NCBI RefSeq assembly: GCF_000003195.3 | Contig: NC_012875.2 | Span: forward strand, 12,949,129 to 13,013,128 | Direction: 5' to 3' | Length of the DNA stretch: 64,000 nt | Origin: Sorghum bicolor | Taxonomy: Eukaryota > Streptophyta > Magnoliopsida > Poales > Poaceae | In this document: piece after piece, positions 49,780 to 59,759 of the stretch | How positions within the stretch are numbered: position 1 is the stretch's first letter | Layout: each line of letters opens with the position of its first letter | The notes under the pieces: model-generated | What the model saw: the letters and a program-made list of their open reading frames with translations, nothing else | Told to the model about the DNA's origin: nothing | Databases searched by the model: none | Translations under genes and position numbers: made by a program

Positions 49780-50340
49780 ATGCTGTCCATGCCGATTATG
49801 AGTGGCAGGATCGGCAAGTGGATTCTGGCACTGTCGGAGTTCGATCTGCGTTATGAATCGGCTAAGGCTGTTAAGGGGCAGATTATGGCTGATTTGGTAA
49901 CTCAACATCGCGGCGCGGTGGAGACCCTGGAAATTGTACCTTGGACGTTGTTCTTTGATGGATCTACATGTGATCGGGGGGCAGGAATCGGCATAGTATT
50001 AATTTCCCCTCGGGGAAGGAAGTATGAGTTCTCTTTGCCGATTGTTGCCACGTCAACAAATAATCAGGCTGAGTATCAAGCTTTAATAAAGGGATTATAG
50101 TTGTTGAGAGAAGTTCAAGCTGACGCTGTTGAGGTCTTCAGGGATTCTATGCTAGTTATAAATCAGTTGGCTGGAAGCTATGAATGCCGAAGTGGAATTC
50201 TTATAGGTTATTACGAGAGGAGCATGCAACTGTTAAAGGAATTCAAGGATTTCCATTTAGAGTATGTTCCTCGATTGCATAATGAAGAGGCAAACCGGTT
50301 GGCTCAGCATGCTTCGGGATATCAGCCCATGATTAATGCA
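49780..50340 (+). pseudogene. pol: Second (archaeal-like) RNase H of TAT element
   Basis: In frame with RT. It has LFFDGSTCDRGAGIGIVLIS (catalytic Asp near 49960), NNQAEYQALIKGL near 50060 (Glu) and VFRDSMLVINQL near 50135 (Asp), then a VPRLHNEEANRLAQHAS ending. This extra RNase H is a known hallmark of TAT elements. A TAG at 50098 interrupts it; a CAG original fits. Confidence 0.88.
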
Positions 50341-51621
50341 ATATCGGCAATTGGTGCCGATGATTGGAGAAAAGAAATCGTTGATTATTTGAAAGATCCA
50401 TCCAAGAAAGTCGAAAGACGAGTTCGGTTTCAAGCAACCAAATATGTACTCCTCGAAGATGAATTGTACTATCGAACTATTGATGGGATTCTTCTCCGGT
50501 GCTTAGGAGATGATGAAGCTAAGAGTTTGATGGGAGAAATCCATGAAGGGGTATGTGGAGCACATCAGTCGGCTTTCAAGATGAAGTGGATGATTAGGAG
50601 GAATGGATATTACTGGCCGACCATACTTGAAGATTGCTTTAAATATTTCAAAGGGTGTCAAGGATGTCAAAAGTTTGGCAATATTCAAAGAGCACCCGCA
50701 TCGGCCATGAATCCTATTATCAAACCTTGGCCGTTCCGGGGATGGGCTATTGATCTGATCGGCCAAGTTTATCCACCATCTAGCAAGGGGCATAAGTTTA
50801 TTTTGGTTGCCACTGATTATTTCACTAAATGGGTTGAAGCCATTCCTTTGAAGAAGGTCACATCGGCCAATATGATTGATTTTGTGAAGGAGCATATCAT
50901 TTACCGATTTGGAATCCCTCAAACAATTACTACCGATCAGGGTACTATGTTTACATCAGGGGAGTTTGATGAATTCGCAATCGGTATGGGGATTAAAGTA
51001 TTGAATTCTTCTCCTTACTATGCTCAAGCCAATGGGCAGGCCGAGGCGTCCAATAAAGGAATTATTAAGCTTATTAAACGGAAGATTGAAGAAAATCCTA
51101 GAAGGTGGCACACATTGTTAAACGAAGCCTTATGGTCCTATCGGATGGCTTGTCATGGATCAACCAAGGTTTCACCTTATCAGTTGGTATATGGACATGA
51201 TGCAGTGTTGCCTTGGGAAATTAAGGCTGGATCTAGGTGACTATCTTTTCAAGATCAGTTGGCTGCCGATGATTATGCTACTCTGATGACAGACGAGTTG
51301 GATGATCTAGCAAGGCATCGGCTAAGGGCTTTGATGAGCATAGAAGAGAATAAGAAAAGGGTTGCCAGATGGTACGATAAGAAGGTAAAGGCTAAGGAGT
51401 TTGCCGATGGAGACTTGGTGTGGAAATTGATTTTACCAATCGGGACTAAAAGTTCGAGGTTTGGAAAGTGGTCTCCCAATTGGGAGGGTCCCTATCGGAT
51501 AAGTCGATCGGTCCCTAGTAATGCTTACATTTTAGAAACTCTCGAAGGAGTCGAATTTCCCACAGCATTGAATGGCAAATATTTAAAGAAGTACTACCCC
51601 AGTATATGGGTCGATGCATGA
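50341..51621 (+). pseudogene. pol: Integrase of TAT element
   Basis: The zinc-binding domain has EIHEGVCGAHQ (His pair) near 50538 and GCQGCQKFG (Cys pair) near 50655. The DDE residues are intact: Asp 50752-50754 (IDLIGQ), Asp 50935-50937 (TDQGTMF) and Glu 51043-51045 (GQAEASNKG). TGA 51238 splits off the C-terminal domain (DGDLVWKLILP, FGKWSPNWEGPYRI), which stays in frame to the natural stop TGA at 51619. No chromodomain is present, as expected for TAT. Confidence 0.9.
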
Positions 51622-52057
51622 AAGTTTAAATGCCGATGACATTCCTATCGGCGGGGTTAAAATGTTTGAGGCAATACTTAATGTTTCAAAAGATGCCGAT
51701 AACAGTCCTATCGGCTAGACTAAGACATTAAGAAAGCTGAAAATGTAGAGGAGCGAAGACGTGTTGCTGATAAAAGCTTCAGGTGTTCAGCAGCGCCTGA
51801 ATCGCCGATATGGCGCGCAGCCGGATTTGATTGGCTGTTTCTATCTCTTTGGGGTCATCGTCGGCAGAACCTTCTATCGGCTTCAGCTTCTTCTTCAACT
51901 ACAGTGCTTTGCGACCGTGAGCATTTCATTCTTGCTCGAGGTGTTTGATGGTCTTCGGCAGTTGACTTTCTTCCTCCTAGGTTTGGGATAGTGCATCCTC
52001 CACTTGCTTGAGTTCTGCCAGCAGGGCTTCTCTTTTTGCCGATAGATCAGAGATTTT

Positions 52058-52474
52058 CTACTTCAATGCGTCGCCTGAGGACTTCAAAGTGCCAATGTTC
52101 TTGTGCTTCTCGTCGGCTAAGAGTTTCTCTTTCATCATCTCCTGAGAAAGCTGGGTCTGAGCAGCTCTATCGGCAAGGCGCCGAGTGGCTCTCTGGTACT
52201 GCAGCTGGCGACTTTCTAGATGCGCGGCCTGGAAGAGGGTTTCTTCGGCATCGGCAGGAATCTGGCCTCTGAGGGTCTTGAACAGAACCTTGGCCGGGTC
52301 GGAGTCATTAACCAGTTGAGCTGTATCTTGATGAAGGATAGCCGATAGCTCTTCCAGCTTAGCCCTGATCTCTGCCGATACAATCCCAACTGCCCGGGAG
52401 GAACTTGCTTCCTCACCTTCCTCTTCAAAGATATCAATGGCGAAGGAGAATAAGCTGTCGGGAGAGTCTTGTTC
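52058..52474 (-). pseudogene. Antisense PMD gene, exon 6 (coiled-coil C-terminus)
   Basis: The acceptor AG at 52476-52475 is followed by an open frame starting EQDSPDSLFSFAIDIFEEE. It is rich in Glu, Gln, Ala, Leu and Lys, with long heptad-like stretches (AEIRAKLEELSAILHQD; QEMMKEKLLADEKHKNIG). TAG at 52060-52058 stops it. The same frame stays open and coiled-coil-like to TAG 51979-51977, and traces with further stops persist to about 51850. The original protein was therefore longer and ran almost up to the sense integrase end. Confidence 0.72.
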
Positions 52475-52553
52475 CTGAGAAAGAAGACAAAATGAGTCAT
52501 TTTTATGGTCAAAGCATCGGCAGATGATACTGGTGGAAGATTGGATGGCTTAC

Positions 52554-52630
52554 TTGCTTCAAGACAATCTCTCGCCTTTGACTCGAAGATGCCAGTGGGG
52601 CCGTAGGTTGGTCCGTTGGAACTACGTCAG
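52554..52630 (-). pseudogene. Antisense PMD gene, exon 5
   Basis: 77 nt between acceptor CAG (ends 52631) and donor GTAAGC (from 52553). With one nucleotide carried over from exon 4 it reads 26 open codons, including PTAPLASSSQRREIVLKQ, and ends in phase 0, matching exon 6. Confidence 0.68.
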
Positions 52631-52712
52631 CTGAAAGTTAACAGAAGGGGTTATAAGATCAAAAAAGAAAAAAAAAAGCTCATCGGCAGTAATATTGTAA
52701 AAAGTGCGTTAC

Positions 52713-53090
52713 CATGAGGAGGGACGATGCTTGTCTGAATTGAAGAAACTACCGACAGTATGATTGAACCTGTTGGATCGGTAGTTTGGTCGCCTACATC
52801 GGCCGATGCGTCTTCTGGTTGGGGTGCTTCTAACTGAGGTTCTTCTTGCTGGAGTTCTTCCATCTGTGGTGCTTCCTGCATTGGTGTGGGAGATGGTGCT
52901 TTCTGCGTTTGGACTTCTGGAGAAGAAGGAGAAGACTCCACGGAATTGGAGATACCGGAGGAGGAGGGGGAGTTGCCACTTTCTGGCGCTTCGATTGTGC
53001 CTTGGTACCTTTAGTGCCTTTTCTCTTCTGCTGGCTGGACTGGGGGGCATCGGCATCTTTGCCTTTGGTTCTTGCCGATGCACTGGTTTG
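52713..53090 (-). pseudogene. Antisense PMD gene, exon 4 (basic, then Gln/Glu/Pro-rich; frameshifted)
   Basis: The acceptor AACAG ends at 53091 and the donor GTAACG starts at 52712. The first half reads in phase with exon 3 and contains a basic cluster KRKGTKGTKAQSKRQK, which resembles a nuclear localisation signal. At a C/CT-rich run near 52965-52945 the frame must shift to keep open. The second half is acidic and repetitive (MEELQQEEPQLEAPQPED) and joins exon 5 in phase 1. Confidence 0.68.
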
Positions 53091-53172
53091 CTGTTACAGA
53101 AGAGAATTTGTCAGTACCAATATAGCCGATGTAGAAGTGAGATTGGTATAGGTGAAAAGGTTTAGCAGTTAC

Positions 53173-53373
53173 CTTAAAAGCCTGTGCTAGGGCGGAAGCA
53201 GCTACCGATGGTGAAGTCTGGGTCCTCGTGGTGGTAACCTTCCTCAGGCGTATACCTCGATGCACGATGGAAGCCAGGGTAGGGGCATTGTGGCCGATTG
53301 AAGAGATTGGGCCTGATGCAAATAGATCAATCGGCTTGCCACTTTTGCTGACCGATGGAGGGGTATCATCAAC
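53173..53373 (-). pseudogene. Antisense PMD gene, exon 3
   Basis: 201 nt (67 codons, phase 0 at both ends) between acceptor TGCAG (ends 53374) and donor GTAACT (from 53172). It reads from VDDTPPSVSKSGKPIDLF to ASALAQAFK, fully open. The flanking introns are 77 and 82 nt, short but normal for plants. Confidence 0.75.
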
Positions 53374-53450
53374 CTGCAGAAAAGTTCAAAAGTAAATTGC
53401 TAATAGAAACAGGATTGAAAGAATTGAAACATTGGTTTGAAAACACTTAC

Positions 53451-54908
53451 AGTATCATTAGGAACTTCGTACTCAGGGTCAATCATGTCGCGATACGTGA
53501 GGGCCGATTTACAGAACAGATGCTCCTTCCATTCTGCCCACCACTGCTTGTATGCCTGAGTGATGAAAGCGGCTGGAACCCACTCTGATAAATCCACGTC
53601 TGTATCGGCACTCGATGGCAGTTGGGCTACTCGGATCCATTCAAGGAGGCTGTTGATGGTTTCCCTGGGCTTTATCACATCGGCGTAGCAGAGTGCGATC
53701 GGCAGCTGACCGAAAGCTAACTGACGGGCTAGTGCCGATGGGTTGTAAAATTCATAAGTCTAGGGGGAGGTTTTCCCACTACCAAAGAAATTCACTGGTA
53801 TTGCTCTGGGAGTCACCATTGCCATCATTACTTCATTGTCCCGGTCAAGAGCTTCATCAAATGGGTTGAAAACCAGGGGAAGCATACTGTCTGGGTCATC
53901 ATAGGCCAACCATGCTCGCTCATCTCTGGCCAAGCCCTCATACAGAGTTTGGAAGAATCGGCTGACCTGATCTGGATTACCCCCTGAACCAGGCAAAACT
54001 ATGACAGCTTCGCCGAAATTTAAGGGAGCACGTGTTGCCGATTCTTCTTCGCCCAACACATGATTTTCAGATATGTCCCTTGGGAAACGCTGTGCGAACA
54101 GGTTAAATTCAAGGCGCTTGTGCAGATGCAGATTGAGCCACATATTGATAAACCACCAGGGGCCTCCCAAGTTGCCGATAGACTGGCCAAGCAAAAGCTT
54201 CTTAGTTACTTGGTGGAGGAGGTGATAGGCTGCTCCAAGCAGGTATCGGCCGATGGGAAATCGGCCACCATTGGCCAGATTTTCCGCTGCTGCTAGATGA
54301 ACAGAAGTTGGTCCTGCCGATCGACCACAAAACACGAATTTGTCTAGCCACATGTTCAGAAAGCAGGTTTGCTCCTTTATGTCAACAGGGCCTGTTTTAC
54401 GGTATTTTTGGATATACCCTGACCAGCCGCTGATGGAGCCAGTTTCTACTTTAGCACTGGGTTTGGTATCAAAGAAGTGGGTGCTATCGGCAGAAGAAAT
54501 ATCTAACCCGGTGAGCATAGCCACATCGGCAAGAGTGGGGGAAACAGGGCCATGGCCAAAGACAAAGGCGTTGAGCGTGTCTGACCAGAAGTATGATGCA
54601 GCTATCAACAGTGACTCGTTCCTATGCATATCGGCAATGGACAACCTAATGCATTGGGCTAGATTTCTTTCACCCCATTGGACTTCATTTGAGTTGTTGA
54701 CACTCAAAAACCAATCTGTCCACCCCACGGTAGGGCTGGACCAGGAACGAAAAGTATCCTTCCACAGATCCAAAGAAAAGTTCTCTGCTCTAAAAGGGAT
54801 CCTGTTGGTTTCTGCATTTATGAGGTTGGTTGGATCTGGATCCCCTAACGGGCCAAGGCATTGAAGATGTGGTCGATCAGTGGGGATGACGATTTTGTTA
54901 GCCGATTC
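53451..54908 (-). pseudogene. Antisense PMD gene, exon 2: plant mobile domain
   Basis: 1458 nt (486 codons, phase 0). The acceptor ATTAG ends at 54909 and the donor is GTAAGT from 53450. The protein is an aminotransferase-like plant mobile domain, recognised by WKDTFRSW, LADVAMLTGLDIS, FLNMWLDKFVFCG, GRYLLGAAYHLLHQ and GGPWWFINMWLNLH, then ITQAYKQWWAEWKEHLF near the end. PMD proteins of plants (MAIN/MAIL type) are nuclear and act in transposon silencing. TAT elements are known to carry related antisense frames. A single TAG at 53762-53760 interrupts the frame; a CAG original fits. The gene converges with pol. Confidence 0.85.
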
Positions 54909-55026
54909 CTAATGGTTTTTGAGATATAATAAACAAAAGAAAAGAAGGGGGAAAAATATTCAGTACGGTGGATTGCAGATGAACAAGGGTGCGAGAAAAG
55001 TACAAGAGATGGTGCGAAGGACTGAC

Positions 55027-55053
55027 CTCAGGAATGATGAAGTTGACGGCCAT
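55027..55053 (-). pseudogene. Antisense PMD gene, exon 1 (start codon exon)
   Basis: ATG at 55053-55051 opens MAVNFIIPE and ends in phase 0 at a donor GTCAGT (55026-55021). Joining to 54908 gives a continuous frame across a 118-nt intron. An in-frame start only 9 codons before a matching donor, just inside the 3' LTR, is consistent with a promoter reading outward from the 3' end. No TATA box was identified with confidence. Confidence 0.62.
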
Positions 55054-55213
55054 TTTTGCCACGGAGGAGGTGCTTGAGAGTTTCGAAGTTGGTGAAGAAG
55101 GGACTTCGTCGAGGGTCTTAGAGCTTTTGGACAGCGCCGCCGCTGGAAAGGTGAAGTCGGAGTTGTGGAATGATGTGATGGAGAAGGAGTACCCGAGAAG
55201 GAACTATTTATAG

Positions 55214-55681
55214 GACAAAATAGGCAAGGGCAAATCTGACTTATCTCTTTGCCGCATCCGAGAATCCGAGGGTGCTCAGGAAGATATGGTAACTGTTCGC
55301 ACGGTAATCAAGGGATTGTGCAGGTGATTTGACAGGAAGCGGTCATTATCCAAAGATATTTTACTATGCGGGATCTCCTGGTCGGTCCATCGGCAGCATC
55401 CTGTAACGGTCATATTGCCGATGGGCAAATAAAGTGGAGATAGCCGTTTGTACGAACATCCTGATCAGTCCATCGGCAAATCCTTGTAACGGTAATATTG
55501 CCGATGTGCGATTAAAAAGGAAAATGTCTGTTTGGGAAGTTGAGGATTTCGAAGGATCTGCAAAAGAATAGGATCAGAGTTGTTCCGATTAAGGTTGTCG
55601 GTTACCAGATTAAGAGCATTAATTGTGGGATAAGGCATCATTACTGCAGAGAATTTCGGAGCATTAATGATTTCATACTCC
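55214..55681. other. Non-coding region between antisense gene start and 3' LTR
   Basis: About 470 bp with GCCGAT/ATCGGC hexamers and no supportable sense gene. It would hold the promoter and 5' leader of the minus-strand gene; TATTTATAG-type sequence on the sense strand near 55205-55213 reads CTATAAATA on the minus strand and is a candidate TATA box. Confidence 0.5.
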
Positions 55682-55697
55682 GAAATTGGGGGGCATG
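55682..55697 (+). other. Polypurine tract of TAT element
   Basis: GAAATTGGGGGGCATG directly before the 3' LTR start at 55698. Confidence 0.85.
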
Positions 55698-56419
55698 TGT
55701 TGACACCATTTTTGGGCACGTGTCCATGTTTGGTAAAGTGCAGGAAGGTAGGACAAGACGGCGGTGTTTTGTCTACAGGATGAATTGCCGATGAGGATGG
55801 TTGCTGATGAAGGAAGGGTTGAACATGACTAAGTCTATAGGTGGTGATGTGTCTGTGCCGATGGCTACGACAAGGAAGTCTGCCGATGGCTATGATAGGG
55901 GAGTCTGCTGATGATACGGAGGGAGAGTCCGGAAGCTGCCGATCGGTTTGTGGAGGTGTTCCAGTTTGTCACGGGGGGATAGCTTTATGTTTTCCTTAGT
56001 TATTTAAATCGTTTTGTATACGGATTCTGTGTAATTTCGAATTCGAATTCTAGTCGTGTCTGGTTGTAGCTCTTTGAGCAGGGTATAAATATAGACCCTA
56101 GGGCTTTGTAATGATCGATACTATCAATCAATCAAACACACGTTTTTACTCATATTCCAGCATCTACTTTTTCGACGACTTCGTCATACTTTTTCCTTTT
56201 CATTATGAGTTCTTAGGAATTTGTCGACTTAAGCTCGGCGTGTTCTCAAGTTCCGCGTGAGTACCTCTTAGCCGTGACATCCGGGCGCATCGCTGTTGTC
56301 AGGACTAAAGTATTCGAGTTACCACCTTTGCCGATAGTAAGGTCAAATCGGCTGGCACGCCTTAACGTTTGAATCGGGTATTAGCCCTTTGTGTTTGCAG
56401 ATCAACTTTTGCACCAACA
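55698..56419 (+). repeat. 3' LTR of TAT element
   Basis: 722 bp, TGTTGACACC...CACCAACA, with a TATA box at 56084-56091. It differs from the 5' LTR at about 12 positions by eye and is followed by TSD CTTTG (56420-56424). Confidence 0.97.
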
Positions 56420-56782
56420 CTTTGTAGTTGATAACTTTTTGTTTTGAAATCATCTTGTCAAGCAAAAACTACATTTGAATTTCTTAAATTTGAAAATTCT
56501 TTGCCGAGTGTTTTTCGTTGACACTCGGCAAAGAACTTCTTTGCCGAGTGTCAAAAAAACACTCGGTAAAGAAAATTTCAAATCAAATTTTGAAGCCTTA
56601 AACGAATTCAAATCAAAAAGTTTTTAACTACAAAGTTGTATAACTTCTCATGATCTACAACATTTATTTTGATCATTTCTAGAATTTGACAAAGCCAAAA
56701 CAAAATTATTTAGAAATTTTACATCTCTCTTATAGTATATGAAACTATAAGACACATATATAAGATTTTAGAAAAATATTAG
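56420..56782. repeat. Satellite array, block 4
   Basis: Continues the unit cut at 43973. It carries variants (tcatgatctac, gaaactataagacacat) that recur in block 6 at 61860-62224. It ends at aaatattag, where an LTR begins. Confidence 0.92.
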
Positions 56783-58298
56783 TGTTGACGGTCCTTAAGT
56801 ACTAAAATTAATAATCAAATAAACATGAAAAAGGATCAATATGAAACAAACATCTAGAATTAGGGTTTTATCTGACAGAATTCCACGAGTTTTGGTGTTT
56901 ATCTATTTCTGCAGAGGTTTATCAGAAAATATGGAGAGAAGGCCCACATGTCATGTTTACAACGAGATAATTACGTGCCGCGCAATTTTCCTCAATCTAG
57001 AAGAATCCAGAAGCCACGGGTACGAACGAGAAGGGATTCGGGCTCGGGGGCAGGGCGCCCGCCCACCCCCCTTGGGCGCCTGCCCAGGTCAGGAAACCAA
57101 TCGGGACTCTGCTTCGGGACTACGCTCCACCGACCTAAAGGATTAATCTAAACCATACAATCTATGTCGGTTTGATCCAATGGCTCACGTTCACTTGAGG
57201 GGACTATAAAACCAGACCCCCTGGCCCCTGGAGGAGAGGAGAAGAAATCATTATTCAGAGGTAGCCATCAAAGTCAGGGTTTAGAGCTTCTCTCCCATAG
57301 AGAATTAGAATTAGCTACTCCCTAATCTTTCAAGTTTAGATGTTTGATTAGATAGCAATTAGAGAAGTAGAGCACTACGCTCTAGATTCGGATCTTCGGT
57401 AATAAAGATTGGTATTATTCATATCGTTCTCTAATTCTTTGTTCTAATTGCATTATGTCTCTAATTATTATGTTCTTAGTTTGCTCTAGTTTTATATTTG
57501 ATATAGCTCTAATTGATAATGAGTTTATGTATAAGTTTGCAAAGCACTTAGCTCTTGACGCGAGGGAGCTAGGTGATAGATCACATGTGAGCGTGGTGCT
57601 TAGATGTTATTTATCTGCAAATGTATCCTATTGACCGGGTCGTGTGGTAGTTCGCGATAGTGACAGCTTCGTTGATTCTTATATAGTCCACCCTCCGTTG
57701 ATAGGACAGGCATTACCGGTATTGTGGAGTAAGTCATGCGATGCTCTGATTTACTTTATCAATGTTCCTTATACATGAATGAAGAGTCTTTTATGCTATA
57801 TATGATCTTGTAGATAACTAGAGTAGATTATGACTTAGTAGTTAGTAGATAACTTAGAATCCATTCTCTAGCTAATCCGACATCACCTACATATATGAGG
57901 AGTAGTCTATTTTCTAATCGCTGTGTTATTTATCCCTTGAACTTATAATTCATTATCATTATCTTTATGGTTTACCCCCTGCTAAAGTAAGTGACTGTGT
58001 GACGAGTTTCTCATTAGTAATCATGTTCTTGCAAGTTTATCTCTAGTTTATGCCTTGATAGATTTTGCCCCTTTGATTTAATTTCATTTTCTTGAGATCC
58101 CTTGAGCAAAATTATAAATAACGATACCTGGAATACTTATCCTGGTGAAATGCTACAATGAGGTGTTTTATTTGTGCGCTTGCGGATAGAATAGATTATT
58201 TTCTAGAGAGCCTTTACATTTATAAATACCTTTGTACACTCTGGCGCCATGCTAGGGATGACAACCTAGTATCTAAGTGGTGTTAGCTAGTGTCAACA
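56783..58298 (+). repeat. LTR of Athila-like copy 1
   Basis: 1516 bp, TGTTGACGG...GTGTCAACA. TATA box at 57205-57211, GC blocks at 57053-57064 and 57074-57085. The copy at 62225-63740 is the same length. Confidence 0.9.
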
Positions 58299-58306
58299 AG
58301 CATTTC

Positions 58307-58324
58307 TGGCACCGTTGCCGGGGA
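58307..58324 (+). other. Primer binding site, tRNA-Asp type (copy 1)
   Basis: TGGCACCGTTGCCGGGGA, one base different (A for G at position 5) from the sites at 20252 and 63749. Confidence 0.78.
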
Positions 58325-58644
58325 ACTTATAGGAATTTATACGAGTCTCAGGAATAAGTCATAAAAGGGAACAAAAGGGTAATGCCTAGGAAAGCCAGAA
58401 AATCAATCAAGGTTATTCATATAAAATATTAGACTAGACTATAGAGAAATAATTGCATAAAAATAGCTACTAAGTGAGAATTCATAACAAGGCACCTCTG
58501 CTTTGGCAGGTTCACCCTGTTGTTTTTCTATGTTTATATTTTTATACAGGGTATAACAGGATTGACTTTGGGTACATTCAACTCTTCATCATCAGAACCA
58601 AAGCAATCAAGAGAAGAAGAAGCTAGCTACCAATTGCTGAAGCT

Positions 58645-58885
58645 ATGGCACAAAAGACCTTGCAAGAATTCTCTGCTCCAAGTCTTGACAACATTCCAAC
58701 CGGTCCAAGATTTGCAGTAGAAGAAGGAATACCCGAGTTTGAGCTCAAGTCAAGCCTCATCAATTTGGTGCAAGCCACACAATTAAGTGGAAAGGCACAT
58801 GAAGATGCTAGTGCACACTTGCAGAATTTCTTAGAGATTGGAAGCACAATCCACATCAACGGAGTTGACAAAGACGTCATACTAC
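58645..58885 (+). pseudogene. gag: gag fragment (Athila-like copy 1)
   Basis: ATG 58645 gives MAQKTLQEFSAPSLDNIPTG, then AHEDASAHLQNFLEI, aligning with the gag that starts at 20558. The coding match ends at DVILL. The following residues come from fused satellite sequence, so the frame to 58950 is chimeric and has no function that I can support. Confidence 0.85.
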
Positions 58886-59063
58886 TCGGCAAAGAAAATT
58901 TCAAATCAAATTTTGAAGCCGTAAACAAATTCAAATCAAAAAGTTTTTAAATACAAAGTTGTATAACTTCTCAATATCTACAATATTTATTTTGATCATT
59001 TCTTTATTTGACAAAGCCAAAACAAATTTATTTACAAATTTTACATCTCTCTTATAGTATATG
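58886..59063. repeat. Satellite array, block 5
   Basis: 178 bp from actcggcaaag to tatagtatatg. The last five bases, ATATG, are the target duplication of the next element. Confidence 0.9.
59059..59063. repeat. Target-site duplication (ATATG), left
   Basis: ATATG here and at 61596-61600. Removing the insert restores the satellite phrase tatagtatatgaaac. Confidence 0.93.
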
Positions 59064-59472
59064 TGTCGACGAAAGCTGGTCAGCAGTCTACCTTGGGGTA
59101 TACCCACGGTAGTAGTTTATCGGTAGACGGTGCGCAAACTACGAACTCGATGGTGACGCAAGACACGAACAAGCTTTTTATCCAGGTTCGGCCGCCGAGT
59201 TGGCGTAATACCTACGTCCTGCGTCTGGTTGTATTGATTTGTGTTGAGAGAATATGATGTGTATGACTTGTCCTCTAGGGACCCCTGCCCCTCCTTATAT
59301 ATCCTGAAGGGACAGAGTTACAAGCAAAGTATCCTATTTGGTACAAAATCTTGTAGCCTTGCGGTGCACGCCGACCAGTCGTGCGCCGCACGTCTTCATC
59401 CTGTGGGCCGAGCCACCTCTGATGGTGCGGCCCATATAGGCCCATGAGGGTATAGGGGTTTATACCCCCACA
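59064..59472 (-). repeat. 3' LTR (minus orientation) of short element
   Basis: 409 bp; on the plus strand TGTCGACGAAAGC...TACCCCCACA. It contains GCCCCTCCTTATATATCC, whose complement carries the minus-strand TATA box TATATAAGG. Open plus-strand frames here (for example 59241-59447) are repeated in the other LTR and are not called genes. Confidence 0.95.
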
Positions 59473-59759
59473 GCTAGTCCCCGAGCACCATGTATTGTGA
59501 TGTAACACGCCGTCTTGAGCTTCTTCGATCAGTGAGGCTTGACGTCTTCGATAAGCAGGAAAGTCGTCCAAACAGTTGCAACGGTATTTTGACCGACTCA
59601 AAAGACAGTTGATCAACATTGACATCGAAGAAGCAGGTTGTTCGAAGAATGCATGGTGCTCTTAATCAAAAAAGATTTCTTTCCTGGTGAAGTGTGCTCA
59701 CTTTACTTTTCTGAAAAGTATAGTCTTTCAAAAAGCAAGCATATTCACCGCAAGGTGAA

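Larger units (their letters stand above)
43974..56419 (+). mobile_element. TAT-lineage Ty3/gypsy LTR retrotransposon with antisense gene
   Basis: 12,446 bp with two 722-bp LTRs (TGTTGACACC...CACCAACA), a perfect CTTTG TSD, a primer site, gag, protease, RT, RNase H, a second RNase H (archaeal-like), integrase, a minus-strand spliced gene and a polypurine tract. The second RNase H and the antisense gene before the 3' LTR are marks of the TAT lineage. By eye the LTRs differ at about 12 of 722 positions, so the insertion is fairly young. At least five stops and two frameshifts disable the polyprotein. Confidence 0.95.
56783..58885 (+). mobile_element. Truncated Athila-like element, copy 1 (5' LTR to start of gag)
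   Basis: LTR, tRNA-Asp-type primer site and leader, then the first 80 or so codons of gag. The sequence is then cut and fused to satellite at about 58885 (tact / actcggc, with microhomology). It is related to the nested element at 18589, with which it shares the LTR head TGTTGACGGTCCTTAAG, the TATA context, the GC blocks and the gag start, but it belongs to a distinct subfamily. Confidence 0.87.

Noticed and set aside
52806..53165. Plus-strand frames over the antisense gene, for example 52806-53165 and 54340-54864
   Set aside because: They are shadows of the minus-strand exons, which have recognisable domains and splice sites.
53760..53762. TAG in the antisense PMD exon as a programmed readthrough or true end
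   Set aside because: The coding similarity continues smoothly beyond it into the conserved QAYKQWWAEW segment, and many other stops in the element have the same C-to-T character, so decay is the simpler explanation.
59241..59447. Plus-strand 68-codon frame present in both LTRs of the short element (also 61364-61570)
   Set aside because: It lies in the LTR opposite to the element's transcription. Identity is due to LTR duplication, and no domain is seen.
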